Position numbers and translations under genes: made by a program
Assembly: GCA_963969495.1 (NCBI GenBank)
Contig: OZ018333.1
Span: 88,256,508 to 88,320,507 of the forward strand
Source: Ceratothoa steindachneri
Taxonomy: Eukaryota; Arthropoda; Malacostraca; Isopoda; Cymothoidae
Direction of reading: 5' to 3'
Length of the DNA stretch: 64,000 nt
Part shown: one piece after another, positions 20,476 to 31,787 of the stretch
Layout: the number at the start of each line of letters is the position of its first letter
How positions within the stretch are numbered: the first letter of the stretch is position 1
The notes under the pieces: generated by a model
What the model was told of the DNA's origin: nothing
What the model saw: the letters and a program-made list of their open reading frames with translations, nothing else
Database searches by the model: none

Positions 20476-20691
20476 TAGCTCGTGCTACCTGTTCGAAGGT
20501 CAGTCTTCGACTGACCTTCGAACAGGTAGCACGTGTTTTATAGAGCTCTCAGTCTGTTGATCTATTTTTCAGATTTTTCTATAGTTTGTTTGTTTTTTTG
20601 TTTTTTTCTCACCACAATCAGCGAAAGCTAAGTTGCTCTTCTTTTTTTATTTCTTATTGCTACTTAAATTCTTTCTTTGTTTGAATAAGTG

Positions 20692-21849
20692 ATGGAGTTT
20701 GGGGATGAAAGTGAGCATGAGTGTCGGAATGTATGCATTGGTTGTGGTGTATTAGGTGAGGGGTATACATGTGTTGTATGTGGGCTGCGTGAATGCATTG
20801 TAGATTTAGAGGGGATGAGAAGGCAGGATTTAGACAGGATATGTAGGCTGGAGGGGTTAGTTGCTGAGCTCAGGAGGGAACTTAGTGTTAGGCCTAGAGC
20901 TGGGAATAGGTTAGGTGGTGAGGTAGGCCAGTTAGATGTTTCAGGTGAAGGTAGAGGGCCAGTGGAGGAGGTAGGATGTGATAGTTCTAGTGATAATGAA
21001 GTTAGCCCCCTTAGATTAGTTAGAAATAGGCCTAGTGAGGATGGGGGACAGTGGAGAGTGGTTAGGAAACATGAAGCTAGGGAGGCTTCTCCTGTTCTTT
21101 GTGAGAATAGGGTTGCCTCTGTTGAGGTGGTTAGCCAGGGGGAGAATAGGTGTGTGAGTCAGAGGGACACAGATCCTATTAGCTTGACTAATAGATTCAG
21201 TGCCCTAAGAGAGGATGTAACTGGAAGTGATATGACTGATGGGGGTGGGGGTGGAGTTCGAGTGACTGGTAGTTTGAATGAGAATAGGAGTGGGGATGGA
21301 GTTAGGTCTGTGGGGGTTAGGAATAGGAGTCTGACTGAAGTGCTTGTGATGGGTGATTCGCGAGTTAGATATTTAGATAGGAAGTTGAATGCAAGTAGAT
21401 TGAATGGTTTGAGGGTGTGTTTGCCGGGTGCTGGAGTGAGAGATCTGTCTGATAGGTATGAGGAACTGGTGTCTGGCTGTGCAAGGGATGCGGTTGTGAT
21501 TACACATGTAGGAGTGAATGATGTGAAGAAAGTGGGTGCATGTGAGTTACGTGAGAGGTACAAGAGGTTGATTGAAAAGGTGAAAGAAAGTAGAATGAAA
21601 GGTGTTGTGACAGGTGTGCTTCCAAGAATGGATGTTGGGGTAGAATGGATGTCTCGTGCAATTGGGCTGAATGATTATGTGAGGAGGATGTGTGAGATGG
21701 AAGGTGTCATGTTTGTGGATGTGTGGGATAGGTTTGTTGGAATGAAAGAAATGTATGCGATGGATGGACTGCATTTGAGTAGGAGGGGGGTAGATGTGTT
21801 GTGGGAGGAGTATGATCGTGTTATTAGGTCTTTGCGGGTGGGAAACTAG
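20692..21849 (+). CDS. CR1 ORF1 protein (unit 3)
   Basis: 385 residues. It has Asn167 as in unit 1 and Val383 as in unit 2, which makes it intermediate between the other two. Catalytic GDS, GVND and DGLH blocks are intact. Confidence 0.92.
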   Translation: MEFGDESEHECRNVCIGCGVLGEGYTCVVCGLRECIVDLEGMRRQDLDRICRLEGLVAELRRELSVRPRAGNRLGGEVGQLDVSGEGRGPVEEVGCDSSSDNEVSPLRLVRNRPSEDGGQWRVVRKHEAREASPVLCENRVASVEVVSQGENRCVSQRDTDPISLTNRFSALREDVTGSDMTDGGGGGVRVTGSLNENRSGDGVRSVGVRNRSLTEVLVMGDSRVRYLDRKLNASRLNGLRVCLPGAGVRDLSDRYEELVSGCARDAVVITHVGVNDVKKVGACELRERYKRLIEKVKESRMKGVVTGVLPRMDVGVEWMSRAIGLNDYVRRMCEMEGVMFVDVWDRFVGMKEMYAMDGLHLSRRGVDVLWEEYDRVIRSLRVGN

Positions 21850-21872
21850 ATACTAATAGTGGTCAGGGAATT

Positions 21873-24776
21873 ATGAGAGGACATTATAGTACTGAAAGTA
21901 GAATGGACTTGGCAGATAACAGAAATAGGTTCCAAGGCGATAGAGGTGAGGTCATTCAAGTTTCAAGAGGTGCTTCAGGGATAGGGGGGTTAAATTGTTT
22001 CTATACAAATGCTCGTAGTCTTAGAAACAAGAAGGATGAGCTATTTAGTTATATTAGCAATGAGGATATAGATATATTATGCGTTACTGAATCATGGGTT
22101 AATGAAATAGAATTTAGTGACACTATAAGTGAATTTGATTTTCAGGGCTATAATATGTACAAGAGTCAAAGGACAGGTAGGATTGGTGGAGGAATAATTA
22201 TCTATATAAAAAACAACATTGTTTCAAGTTTAAATACTTCAATAAGGCAGGATGGAGTTGAGTCACTTTGGATAGATATTAGGTTCAGTAAAAATAGAAT
22301 GGTGCATTTGGGAGCTTTTTACAGGCCACCTGGGCAGACTGATGATATAGATGAACTAATGATAAGGGAAATAAGTAAGGGATGTGAAACAGATGCAGTT
22401 ATTATTGGGGACTTCAACTTAAACTCTGTGGACTGGGAAAATATGATAGGTAGGGATAGAACAAGTGGCAGGTTCATAGAATGCTTTGAGGATAATTTTT
22501 TGAATCAATTTGTTAACGATTCAACGAGGGGGGACAATATATTAGATTTAGTACTTTCTAACAGTGATCATTTAGTTCAAGAATTGACTGTTGGGGAAGC
22601 ATTGGGAAATAGTGTCCATCAGATAGTTCGTTTTAACTTGGGAATTGAGAAGGGTAAAATAACTGAGAATGCTGAAAAAGTTCCAAATTTTCATAAGGGA
22701 GATTATGTAAAACTTCGAAGCTTGCTAAATTTGGTAGACTGGGATATAGAATTCAGAGGTAAAAATGCTTATGGGATGTGGGATACTTTCAAGCATATAA
22801 TAAATGTAGTCCAAGAACAATGTATCCCAATGAAGGCCATTAGGAACAAAAGTAGGAAACCATTATGGTGGAATCAGGAGATAGCTAGAAAAATTTCAGA
22901 GAAGAAAAGGGCATATAAAAAATTACAGGTAGAAAATAATATTCAAAATTTAAGTGATTATAGAATGGCTAGGAATGAGTTAAATAAGATTATAAAGAAG
23001 AACAAAAGGGTGTCAGAAATTAAATTAGCTCAGGATAGCAACAAAGATCCTAGAAAGTTCTTTAGTTACTATAAAATTAATAACAAGTGTGGCAGAGTTA
23101 AAATAGGACCTATCAAATATGAAGGGTTTGTGAGAGAAACTGATGAGGAAATAGTTGAGGTACTAAATGGTCATTTTGCATCAGTATTTACAAAAGAGAA
23201 ACTAAATAGTCCTATGTATAGTACTCATAGGTCAGGAAAAGAGGTGTTTACTAACATTTGTGTGGATCGGAGGATGATAAAAGGACTAATAGGTGATTTA
23301 GATACTACCAAGGCCTCCGGCCCTGATAATATTCATTCTAGGATACTTAAAGAAGGGGTAGAAAGTATTTCAATAGCTCTGGACAAGTTATATACTAGGT
23401 CATTGGAATATGGAGAAATACCCGATGATTGGAAGAGAGCGAATGTAGTCCCCATTTTCAAGAAGGGTAGTAAAGAGGATCCAAATAACTTTAGACCGGT
23501 TAGCCTAACTCCTGTAGTCTGTAAAATTCTTGAGAAAATAGTTAAAAAAGGGATTTGCCAACATCTAGAGAGGGAGGGGTTAATCAGCGATGCTCAGCAT
23601 GGGTTTAGATCAGGTAGATCATGTTTGACTAACTTACTAGACTTTCTGGAGTTTGTAACAGATCAAGTAGATAAGGGAGAGAATGTAGATATAATTTACT
23701 TAGATTTTAGTAAAGCATTTGATAAGGTACCACACAGGAGACTAGTTCATAAATTAAAAATGATTGGGATATGTGGGGGTGTTTCAAATTGGATAGCTGA
23801 GTGGCTGAAAGACAGGAAGCAAAGGGTAGTGCTAAATGGTGTAAAGTCAGAGTGGAGGGATGTTATCAGTGGGGTTCCTCAGGGATCAGTTCTCGGTCCA
23901 TTATTATTTGTCATCTATATAAACGATCTTGGGGAGGCAGTTAATAATAAAGTGTCAATTTTTGCGGATGATACCAAATTAGCAGCTGTAGTTAAAGATA
24001 TTGATGATAATTTTAAAGTGCAGGGGGACTTAAATAAATTGTTATCCTGGGCACATAAGTGGCAAATGACTTTCAACCTTGATAAGTGCAAAGTTATTAA
24101 CATGGGAAAAGATAATAGAGAATTTAACTATGAAATGGATGGGCATTGGCTGAGCTCAGTAGAGGATGAGAAAGATCTAGGAGTAGTAATAGATAAGTCA
24201 TTAAGGTTTTCTAAGCAGTGTATTGAAGCAAGAAATAGGGCAAATAGAGTGCTGGGTTTTATTAAGAGAAATGTCAGTTACAAAAGTAAGGAGGTTATTC
24301 TTAAACTCTATAACTCTTATGTTAGGCCACATCTAGAGTACTGTATACAGGCATGGTCCCCACATTTTAGACACGATATTAACCTTCTTGAGTCAGTGCA
24401 ACGGAGGGCAACAAAGATTATTCCTTCCCTGAGGCACCTTGAATATGAAGATAGACTGAGGGTATTAAATATGTTCTCGTTCGAAAGGAGGTGTGTGAGA
24501 GGAGATATGATTGAGCTGTTTAAAATTTTTTCCGGGATAGATAAATTGGATGTTAGCAAGTTTTTTGAGTTAGATGATGGAAATCGGACTAGAGGTCACC
24601 ACTTGAAAATTAAAAAGCAAGGGTGTAGGTTGGATTTAAGAAAATATTTTTTCACCAATAGAGTGGTAGACTTCTGGAACAAATTGCCGCAGAGGGTAGT
24701 AGGTAGTCCAAATCTAAATGTATTTAAGTGTAGGTTGGATGAGTTTATGGGAAGGGAAGGTTGTGATGGTTCCTAA
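21873..24776 (+). CDS. CR1 ORF2 protein (unit 3)
   Basis: 967 residues, no difference seen from units 1 and 2. The SVH change is encoded at 22614-22616. Confidence 0.94.
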   Translation: MRGHYSTESRMDLADNRNRFQGDRGEVIQVSRGASGIGGLNCFYTNARSLRNKKDELFSYISNEDIDILCVTESWVNEIEFSDTISEFDFQGYNMYKSQRTGRIGGGIIIYIKNNIVSSLNTSIRQDGVESLWIDIRFSKNRMVHLGAFYRPPGQTDDIDELMIREISKGCETDAVIIGDFNLNSVDWENMIGRDRTSGRFIECFEDNFLNQFVNDSTRGDNILDLVLSNSDHLVQELTVGEALGNSVHQIVRFNLGIEKGKITENAEKVPNFHKGDYVKLRSLLNLVDWDIEFRGKNAYGMWDTFKHIINVVQEQCIPMKAIRNKSRKPLWWNQEIARKISEKKRAYKKLQVENNIQNLSDYRMARNELNKIIKKNKRVSEIKLAQDSNKDPRKFFSYYKINNKCGRVKIGPIKYEGFVRETDEEIVEVLNGHFASVFTKEKLNSPMYSTHRSGKEVFTNICVDRRMIKGLIGDLDTTKASGPDNIHSRILKEGVESISIALDKLYTRSLEYGEIPDDWKRANVVPIFKKGSKEDPNNFRPVSLTPVVCKILEKIVKKGICQHLEREGLISDAQHGFRSGRSCLTNLLDFLEFVTDQVDKGENVDIIYLDFSKAFDKVPHRRLVHKLKMIGICGGVSNWIAEWLKDRKQRVVLNGVKSEWRDVISGVPQGSVLGPLLFVIYINDLGEAVNNKVSIFADDTKLAAVVKDIDDNFKVQGDLNKLLSWAHKWQMTFNLDKCKVINMGKDNREFNYEMDGHWLSSVEDEKDLGVVIDKSLRFSKQCIEARNRANRVLGFIKRNVSYKSKEVILKLYNSYVRPHLEYCIQAWSPHFRHDINLLESVQRRATKIIPSLRHLEYEDRLRVLNMFSFERRCVRGDMIELFKIFSGIDKLDVSKFFELDDGNRTRGHHLKIKKQGCRLDLRKYFFTNRVVDFWNKLPQRVVGSPNLNVFKCRLDEFMGREGCDGS

Positions 24777-25118
24777 GTTTTGTATATATTAATATTGTTT
24801 GTATATATCTATAGCTGCATGATTTAGTTCTTGACAAGCCTTGATTGGTGATACCCTTGTTTCTGGATGCAATCCTGTGGATGTAGTTTTCCTGGGAGTT
24901 TGGGTGCCTTGAAAAAGAGGCCGCTTGACTCGGATGACCTATGATGAGCCCTTGTGGCTTTTGTCATCCGTTATATTATATTGTGGGGGACTTTGATTTT
25001 GTCTTCCCCTGGTGATGGTGCTTTTTGTGGGTGGGTTTTGACGGAGGCGGATGACCTTTGATAGGCCCTTGTGGCTTTTGTCATCCGTGTAATTATGTTA
25101 TGTTATGTTATGTTATGT

Positions 25119-25519
25119 TAGCTAGCATGATTGGTAGAAAGCCGAAGGTGATCAGTTTCTCAGATGGGAGCCTTCTGGCGAATGTGGCGAATCATTCCAA
25201 GGAGGCGATGATTAGTACCTGTCAGACACTTGATGCCACACTCTACCGTGAACTTGTGAAATAAGTGGTTTATGCGAGGGAACTCTTGGACTAATCCATA
25301 GATGACATCACCTTAGAGCTGGTTGACCATGGAGCAATCAAGGTTGAATGTGCGACGAGAAAACAGGGAGGGGCCTCACAACCCAACACTACAATCTTCG
25401 TCACATTCAACTGTGGCAAGATACCTGACTGTGTATGCTGCTTGGTATCGCTACTACCTGGAGACATTCATGCCACTGCTGTGGAGGTGCTACTACTGCT
25501 ACCACTTTGGCGATACAAA
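25119..25519 (+). mobile_element. Old I-clade LINE: gag middle part (unit 3)
   Basis: Copy of 7883-8283. Here the hAT on its right is complete, so the GATACAAA at 25512-25519 can be paired with its partner at 28013-28020. Confidence 0.85.
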
Positions 25520-25899
25520 CAGCTGTTAAGCTGATAACTAAATCTCAAGCTTCAACTCCAGCTCCAACAGTTTTAAATTTACTAGATCCAGCTCCAACAC
25601 TTTGAAATTTCTGGCTCCCACCTTTCTTTCATCTCACCATATATTAATGATTGATATAGTTTACTGAAATTGTACTTTACTCAGTGCTATTAATAGGCCA
25701 TAGTAGATGGTTATTAATCTAAATTCTAATGATTATACCTCAGATTTGCTAATCTATTATTATTGATTAGAATATAATCAATAATAGCTAATTATTGATA
25801 ATAATATAAAGTTTACAACATATATTTTTATTTATAACACAACTATCCTTTCTTAACTATAAGTCCAATCTTTAAGTGAAAATTATAAAGAAATGTATA

Positions 25900-27663
25900 A
25901 AAAAGTTTTATTTATACTTATTGGATTAGGTTTGTCTCCATCTTCATTGATGTGCTTTATATTTGCCTTTTTAATTCTGTCTAAATAATTGGAAAAATCT
26001 TCATTATCATTTGAAGAATCTGATTGGCTGCTTATAATTGGATTTTCTTATTCTTGGTCTTCTTGATTTTCTGATTTGAGCCCTCTCATGCGAATTGCTA
26101 TTTCCTTAAGTGCTGTTTTACCTTTAGCCTTCTGATTATCATTTATTAGGACTCTGTTCATTGGGTACGCATAAACAGCAGCAAATAGGATTGTATTTTG
26201 TAAAATTAGTTCCTCATTAAGGAAATAGCAATTCGCATGAGAGGGCTCAAATCAGAAAATCAAGAAGACCAAGAATAAGAAAATCCAATTATAAGCAGCC
26301 AATCAGATTCTTCAAATGATAATGAAGATTTTTCCAATTAGTTCCTCTTCATTGAAGATACAATTCCATCTACAAGCAGTCCACCACTTTGACCAAGGCG
26401 ATCTATTAATTCCTTGCCAACCAGCAACAATTCTCCAGGGGTTAAATCAAATCTACAACAAGACCTGTAATTCTGACATTTGCATTCAGTGAGTGAGACA
26501 TCTTTATTAGCTAGGTCTTCAAGATGTTGTTTCAGCTCTATGAGATGCTTGATCATCATATAGGTGCTCCCCCAACATGTTTCTTGATCTAAAATGGCTC
26601 CTAACCCTGAATGTCTTTTCAAAATACCTAGTCAATTTTTGGTATTCTAGTTGCAGTGGCTACTTGTCTGATTCTGATAATCATAGTTGCTACAGGGTGT
26701 CCTTTTAAACCATCTTTTTTTGCTAACTGCGCAACGCTGATGATGGATGAAAGATAATTTAGAAGCTTCTTCAATTATATCATCTAAAAATTTGTCTTCA
26801 AGTGTTATTAAATCATCATTTGACATTTCATTAACTGTTGCTGAATTAATTTTTTCAATTGTACTTAACATATTTGAAGCATTGTCTGTGATAATACATA
26901 TAACTTGTTCTTTCTTAATTTCAAAAACCTGCAAAACAGTTTCCATCAATTTTGAAAGATGCTCTCTTCTATCTTTAACTGCCAGTCACCACTTTTTTAA
27001 AGTCATTAATAAATTTGAAATTATATATCACAAAATAATTAACTATGTCAAGTACATCCATCCATTTTGGAGAACATAAAGTGCCCCTTAAGAGTTTTTC
27101 AAAGCTCTTCTTTTTTTTTTTACTTAGCTTCTTTAAGTATGATCTTCCTAATGTTATCTTCACCTAGAGATATTCCAAGTTTTGAGCCATTTCTCCATAC
27201 CTAAGGATGCTGGTTTTGAGAGAAAAATTAGAGGTATACTGTTTTTTACCACCATTTCTATAATATGCTTCTTAAATTTATCAAAGGTTATTGTGACAAT
27301 AAATTTGTTTGTTTGCTAAAACTTGTTATTGGTGAAAATTTTACAACAGGATGTTGCATATTTTCATTTAAGAAGTCACTTTAGTGTCTTTCTTGTTGAC
27401 GATTTAATATCTTTGAATGAAATCTCTGTAGATGCCTTTTCAAATTTGATATCTTACCAGTCATAGTCAATCTTTTTGAATCAGCACTGGTAGTGTCGCT
27501 TGTAGTGATCAAGGAACTAATTTTGATTCCAAACAATTTTTAAGCAACATTAGCTAATCATCAACTTTCTTGCAATGGCAGATAAAATGTTTGCCATTAT
27601 TCAAGACAATAATTGCTTAAACATGGAAGATCTTGCTTTTGTTTGAGATGTAGTAGCCATTTT
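25900..27663 (-). pseudogene. hAT transposase pseudogene (BED-finger type)
   Basis: Reading the minus strand from about 27663, MATTSQTKARSSMF and a Cys-rich stretch resemble a BED zinc-finger N terminus. Then come 26975-27163 (FEKLLRGTLCSPKWMDVLD in part), 26647-26949 with the conserved IITDNASNM block, and 26338-26622 (GAILDQETCWGSTYMMIKHL; LTPGELLLVGKELIDRLG). The C-terminal part follows beyond the inserted inverted copy (AVYAYPMNRVL; LKEIAIRMRGL). Stops and frameshifts separate every block, so no active enzyme is made. The wild-type role is cut-and-paste transposition through a DDE-type RNase H fold. Confidence 0.82.
25987..26339. repeat. Perfect 123-bp inverted repeat inside the hAT (unit 3)
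   Basis: Arms 25987-26109 and 26217-26339, spacer 107 bp, same as in units 1 and 2. The arms show no mismatch, so the inverted copy arose late in the life of the element or has been kept identical. Confidence 0.94.
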
Positions 27664-28012
27664 AATGGTGTTCAAGAAAATAAATTATTCAAGCTAAGCA
27701 AAAAAAGTTTTGTAAGTTATAAATTAAAACATTAATTCTAGATTATTAGGTGAAAGAAAAAAACAAGTCCTTAATTTATTTGGGAAAATAATATGGTTTA
27801 ATTTTAATAATTATGATATAATGAAAAGGATTTTTCAAACTGATTCATTTTTATTATTATTGATAAAGAGGACAATTTTTGCTGCACTTTTAGTGTATGA
27901 AGCTGGAGTTAGTACATTTTGAATGGCTCCAGCTCCAACTTTTCTAAATGATTTGGCTCCATCTCCAGCACAGAAAATTCCTTCAAGCTCCAACTCTGGC
28001 TCCACAGCCCTG

Positions 28013-28712
28013 GATACAAATCACTTGTACAGATTTGCAAAGTCTGGGTTACCCGAAATCTAAGTTGCTCCAAGGCTGTACATGATAAGTCCAAATCATG
28101 TGTGGCCAAGTGTGTCAATTGTGGAAAGCCGCACCCTGCTTCCTCAAAGCAAACTGGCGCATCTTCTTGAGAAAAACATTCCGGCCAATGATCACCTCTG
28201 ATTTCATGAGGCAAAGGACTTGGTCCCAGTGCTGCCTGCGAGTCTTAAGCCTCAATGTTAAGAAAGACCCTATCTGATCCTGGCCCATCCAGGACTATTA
28301 GCATAGTCATTTTTGCCTTCATTCTGAAACCTTCTGAGGGCTCTACCCACCCTGGGTGCTCCCAAGGTAGAACTAGCAGTATAAAGGGTTCAGACCCAGC
28401 CCCGGTTAAAACCAGGGCTCTCCCTCCCCCCAATGTAGCTGTTTCCCATAAGGCAAATCAGTCATGCACCTCCACATTCATTAGACTCACGGGTGGCAAC
28501 ACTCATGTTGTGACTCCCGAAAGGAAGACATCACTAAAGAAGTTTCAGCTCATATGCCCCCACCTAGACTGGTGATTCGAAGGTGGTGTATCCTCCAAAG
28601 GAGGGATCCCCACCCTGCTTACCTAAGTTTCAAGACAGGGAGGATATGACTCACCTAGCGAGCTCAACCTACCCTGATAAGTCCTCAAAAGTGACAGTGC
28701 CTTCGGTGCATT
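28013..28712 (+). pseudogene. I-clade LINE gag, C-terminal part (resumes after the hAT)
   Basis: Homologous to 49194-49950. It has the second and third zinc-knuckle region (VAKCVNCGKPHPASSKQ), then the region corresponding to EKEILAVQAQ with ISFxEAKDLV, then the Pro/Ser/Lys-rich tail. Frames are broken throughout. The homology stops near 28712. Confidence 0.8.
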
Positions 28713-29027
28713 GTGTTTGGACTACATCCATACATATAATCAGGCTCCAACTGTACTTTGTTATAATAATAATTTAAATAATAATAGTAATTAAAAGATT
28801 ATCAGATAGTCAAGAAATAAGAGCTCAGAAATTCACACAAATGTACATTACCTCCCGAACCTAAAACTGCAGTATCTGATGAAGTCATTCCATTTTCCCA
28901 ACCCCCTTCTTGCTGACCCATGCTCTCTGCTTCAGCTAATCCCTATGGCAACAACCAATCTTCCATCTTAAGTATCAAAATTCATTACCACTGACTAATT
29001 TCCTTGATTTATCTTTGTGATCTCTAG
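28713..29027. other. Foreign AT-rich segment replacing the LINE endonuclease start
   Basis: About 315 bp with runs of ATAAT that have no match to the I-LINE consensus seen in the other copies. Endonuclease codons that should lie here are missing, so this is an insertion with deletion, or a rearrangement. No domain recognised. Confidence 0.5.
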
Positions 29028-30890
29028 TTGCACAGCCTGATTATGGGTTGGGGGTAGTGTATGACCTCGATGGTAGTGATCACTTTCCCATTCAAATAAC
29101 ATTTTCTGGGTTGCTGCTGCCTGAGAGCCTGGCACATTGGTCTGCATTTCAGGGAATGACTGATCTCTCTTTCTCAGTTGAGGAGTTTAGGTTGATAGAT
29201 GAGGCCGTTGAGTTCTCTGGCATCCTCATCATGTGGCCCTAACTACTATTCTCAAAAATGTCTAGCCATTTTTAATGTCAACCACTTCTGTGGTGGTCAG
29301 CTGAGTGTGAGAAAGCACTCAAACTGAAGCATTATATATACATGTGCTATAAGCGCCGCACAAATGATTTTACTGTTTGTAAATTTCATTGGGCTAGGTT
29401 CTGGTATGTTTTGAAACATGCCCGCTGCTCTTTCTGGTGGGTATACATGTCCTCTCTTAATGGGGAGACCCCACTAGCTGTGGGGAAGGGAGCTAAAAGG
29501 TTCTTGCAGGATCCCCCTTACCTCCTCCATGAGAATGGGACCATAATCATGGACCATGTGTCCGTGGCGATATCCTTCGGGACTGCATTCTCTACATTAT
29601 ATAGCTTGGATTCTGCTCCCCCATCATTCAATGCATGTTGTGATGTATAATCCTGCCAACTGGACTTTAGCACCAGAGGAAGAGAACCCTTAAATGACAG
29701 GTTACATTGAGTTGCCTTCCACTCTCATTTTGTGCGTGGACACCAGCCTGGGTCAAGAGGTTTTCCCGTATGGCCTTTGTTATATTTGTTCAACAGGATC
29801 TTGGTAGAGGGTATCCTCCCATACTCCTGGCGAATCGGTACTGTGATTGATTTTTGCAAACTAGGGAGAAATCACTCTACCCTGGCAAGTTTCTGCCCAA
29901 TCTCTCTAACCTCCAGCAGTTGCAAGTTGATGGAGAATATTATATTGACTTTTCTTGACAGCAAAGGCCATCTGTCTTCTGCACATTCCACTCCACATTG
30001 GCTGCTCTGCTCAGACTGGAAACTCCCGTACGCAAGGCCTTCCTTTCTAGACAGCACAAGCTATAGTGTTTTTTAGTCTGGATAAGGCCTACGATACAGC
30101 ATATCAATACACAATGGAGTCTCCATTTGAATATTTGTGAGATCATCAATTCTGCATATGGATGCAGCCAGCTCTCTCCAGCCTAATGTATCAGACTGGG
30201 AAATGTCCTCACTGGAAGATGTTTTACTTTGATGACATATTGATCTCTTTTGGCATGGCCCAGATGCCAACTTTGGAGCATCGACTCCAAAAGGCATTCA
30301 ACCGTGTCTCTTGCTATCTTGAAGTGCACAGACTTCTGTTTTCCTTTACCAAGACTAAGGTGATGCACTTCTGCCTTTATCTACAGCTCCACCCTGACAC
30401 AGACTTGTTTTTAAATATGTTTTGCCTAGAAGTAGGGGACTAGTACATTTCTTGGGAGGCTCTTTCTCAGTCTCAGGGCCTCTTATACCATGGATATTCT
30501 TAACTCTGTGATGCTCAGGGCCTGGTATGCTGATAGGGCTACCGTCTTACTTTTTTATTGATATTTGTTCTTTCGAAACTTAACTACGAATGCAAATTTT
30601 CTGCATCTGCAGCCGAGCGTGTATTGCTGAATGCAGACTTGATCTACCATACCTGCCTTTCCTGGGAGCCGGTGCCTTCCACACATCCCCCATTCATAGC
30701 CTACTTGTTGCTGATGGGGAGATGCCACTTGCTCTGCATTGTGCATTATTCACCTGTATGTGCGAGCCATTCACCTCACTCAGGTCCCAACACTGCACCT
30801 GCAGTTGATCTTGACAGTGCCTATGCTGCCAAGAGATGAGAGTCATACCCTAAGTACCCTAAGCCCAAAGGGATTAGGGCTTAGTAACTC
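29028..30890 (+). pseudogene. I-clade LINE ORF2 remnant: endonuclease end, RT and thumb
   Basis: It starts at the end of the endonuclease (GSDHFPIQ at about 29075-29099, SDH intact). RT blocks follow: LYLFNRILVEGILPYSWR and PISLTSSSCKLMENII (29780-29940), a decayed SLDKAYDTAY motif A (about 30070), and FDDILISF for motif C (about 30228-30251). The thumb region (ADRAT, then a region like SKLNYGCEFYASAAER) runs to about 30840. Multiple frameshifts make it non-functional. It retains the RT core that is missing from the young copy at 47140-52746, so it is useful for reconstructing the family's domain order. RNase H is missing. Confidence 0.8.
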
Positions 30891-31787
30891 CTTCATTTAT
30901 ATTAATGGAGGGGTTTGAAGGTACTTTTTCCTTAAAGCTAAAAATACAGTGTATGTTGTAAAATTATTTAGTCTTTAATAAACTATTTAAACTGGAGCCT
31001 CAGTATGTACAATTACTTTGTTCCTGGAAGTAGGTCAAAAACTTAGAAATGACAAAACCAAAACATTATTTCCCATTTAAATACAAGTAGCCTAATTAGA
31101 AAAAAAAATTTATGCGCCCTAAATAGTTACTCTCACAATAAAAAAATATTAATATTTAAATGCAAATAAAAATTCTAGTGTTGATTTAAAATAATACAGT
31201 ACCTCTAGGTTGTAGTTCCTGAAAAATCTTCCCAATTAATTAAGAATCTATATTAGTCAATGCTTTAATAACATCTGTTTATTAGCTTGTTTATTTTTCA
31301 CTTTGCCACTAGAAGCTGTTATGACCTCATCATATCTTTTGCAACATCAGTCAATCATTGGCCTATTCATTCATTGCTATACATTTTTAATTCAATGGTT
31401 AATCTTGTGTTTGTTTGGCGATGTCTGGCCACCATAAAGTTATCGACATAAAAACACTAAATTTAACATATCAGAAAATTAACAAAAAGAATAGCAATTT
31501 TCAGATAGTACATCAGGCACAACTATACTCTGCACAAGACTGATGCCAATTGAATCAGCCATGTGTAAAAGCACCTAACACAAATTTGTGATCACCAGAA
31601 GATATTTTTTTGTTGAAAACCAAAAATGACAAATACTGACTGATATGTATAACAACTGAAGGTTACTGTAAATTTTCTCATTATGTTTTATGTTAATAGT
31701 TTAAGAATGCATTTTATAAATACTATAACAAAGATGTGACATTTAAAATTTTATTAGCTCATATTTACATTTTTGAAAAGTTAATAG
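30891..31787. other. AT-rich segment in place of the I-LINE RNase H region; no gene recognised
   Basis: About 900 bp lying between the thumb homology and the 3' end homology of the same LINE. In the other copies this interval encodes RNase H. No terminal repeats, coding potential or target duplication were found, so insertion versus replacement cannot be decided. Confidence 0.5.

Larger units (their letters stand above)
20481..25118 (+). mobile_element. CR1-clade non-LTR retrotransposon, unit 3
   Basis: Third copy, same boundaries: TAGCT at 20476-20480 and 25119-25123, fold-back at 20481-20533, tail at 25093-25117. Confidence 0.93.
18437..27054 (+). repeat. Tandem unit 3 of 3 (8,618 bp), continuous with the right flank
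   Basis: Same content as the other units. The sequence after 27054 diverges from the start of a further unit and instead continues the hAT, so this copy keeps the original right-hand context while unit 1 keeps the left-hand one. T at 27024 replaces C found at 9788 and 18406. The breakpoint shows 3-bp microhomology (GTA). Confidence 0.96.
25520..28012 (-). mobile_element. Complete but decayed hAT transposon (2,493 bp), unit 3 and right flank
   Basis: It starts with CAGCTGTTAAGC and ends with CACAGCCCTG. Both sides carry GATACAAA (25512-25519 and 28013-28020), the 8-bp duplication expected of hAT elements. The uninterrupted I-LINE at 49190-49201 shows the empty site (TATACGAATC). The right end read inward (CAGGGCTGTGGAGCC) is a typical hAT terminus. 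Subterminal GCTCCA motifs crowd both ends (25555-25620 and 27925-28005). The transposase is a minus-strand pseudogene. The 8.6-kb array breakpoint (27054) lies inside it. Confidence 0.88.
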
